Of a DNA stretch of 33,588 bases, positions 33,430-33,588 are shown in pieces. The stretch lies in contig CAZSMC010000046.1 in assembly GCA_964607755.1 (NCBI GenBank), positions 1-33,588 of the forward strand. Reading direction: 5' to 3'. The DNA comes from CAZSMC01 sp964607755 (lineage in GTDB: Bacteria > Zhuqueibacterota > Zhuqueibacteria > Residuimicrobiales > Krinioviventaceae). Under the pieces are notes generated by a model. The model saw nothing but the letters and a program-made list of their open reading frames with translations. It was not told the origin of the DNA and made no database searches. Within the stretch, counting starts at the first letter, position 1; every line of letters starts with the position of its first letter. The position numbers were made by a program, and so were the translations under genes.

Positions 33430-33588
33430 ACACACAAATAAAACTATCAAGCGTTTGAATCCCACGCGCTAAAGCACGCACATTTAAAAATACACGGCAG
33501 AAGGCCAGGCCAACTCCTCGTGGTACACCTTCAAGGTGTGCTACGAGTTCAATCGCACATTTCATGGCGATTTCCAATTTACTTCCCT
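33430..33588. repeat. Terminal spacer with degenerate palindromes
   Basis: Contains a decayed CACGCGCTAAAGCACG hairpin near 33462-33477 and a well-formed CTCGTGGTACACCT / AGGTGTGCTACGAG hairpin (33517-33547). No gene is visible up to the window edge. Confidence 0.6.

Overview
This is a bacterial chromosomal window, most likely from a metagenome assembly because it contains a 100-N scaffold gap. The cell is probably Gram-negative: there are three predicted lipoproteins, a membrane-anchored lytic transglycosylase and an OsmC-type peroxidase. No rRNA or tRNA gene was seen. The lineage cannot be fixed by eye. The DUF1080 lipoprotein, the type 2 isopentenyl-diphosphate isomerase and the many intergenic palindromes would fit a little-cultivated FCB-type lineage (Calditrichota/KSB1-like), but that is only an inference.

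Layout. 1-657: tail of an unidentified gene, then non-coding DNA with imperfect ~10-nt-periodic repeats. 658-6604: class I/II aminotransferase, gpmI, transketolase and osmC. 6778-11261: a DUF1080/PHP-like lipoprotein convergent with an M48 protease and 5'-nucleotidase lipoprotein pair. 11529-16921: an SLC12-like cation-chloride permease, then on the minus strand a GT2 glycosyltransferase, IPP isomerase (fni) and a YghO-like GNAT protein interrupted by the scaffold gap. 17041-19901: rpsT, guaB and a lytic transglycosylase. 20291-24408: a plus-strand run of two-subunit class I fumarate hydratase, a beta-CASP metallo-beta-lactamase nuclease and an MFS transporter. 24409-25900: a palindrome-rich spacer with a 15-bp tandem repeat and an AbrB/PIN toxin-antitoxin pair. 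25959-32844: a complete trp operon on the minus strand. 32880-33588: another palindrome-rich spacer including a 142-bp perfect direct repeat.

The trp operon is the centrepiece. It runs promoter, trpL leader peptide, attenuator, then trpE-G-D-C-F-B-A, and supplies every step from chorismate to tryptophan. TrpE keeps the LLES feedback motif. The 24-codon leader has four consecutive Trp codons. Downstream RNA segments form a chain of alternative pairings (1:2, 2:3, 3:4, 4:5, 5:6) ending in a terminator. This is two segments longer than the four-segment E. coli textbook attenuator, but the switch parity still works. All gene junctions overlap except trpF-trpB, whose 142-nt gap holds a copy of the periodic repeat.

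The second theme is several families of intergenic hairpins with a conserved tip and variable but still complementary stems. One two-hairpin composite occurs twice on each side of the trp operon, in opposite orientations, and also brackets the toxin-antitoxin pair. The scaffold gap looks artificial: its flanks are the same 55 bp, and collapsing them restores an intact reading frame.
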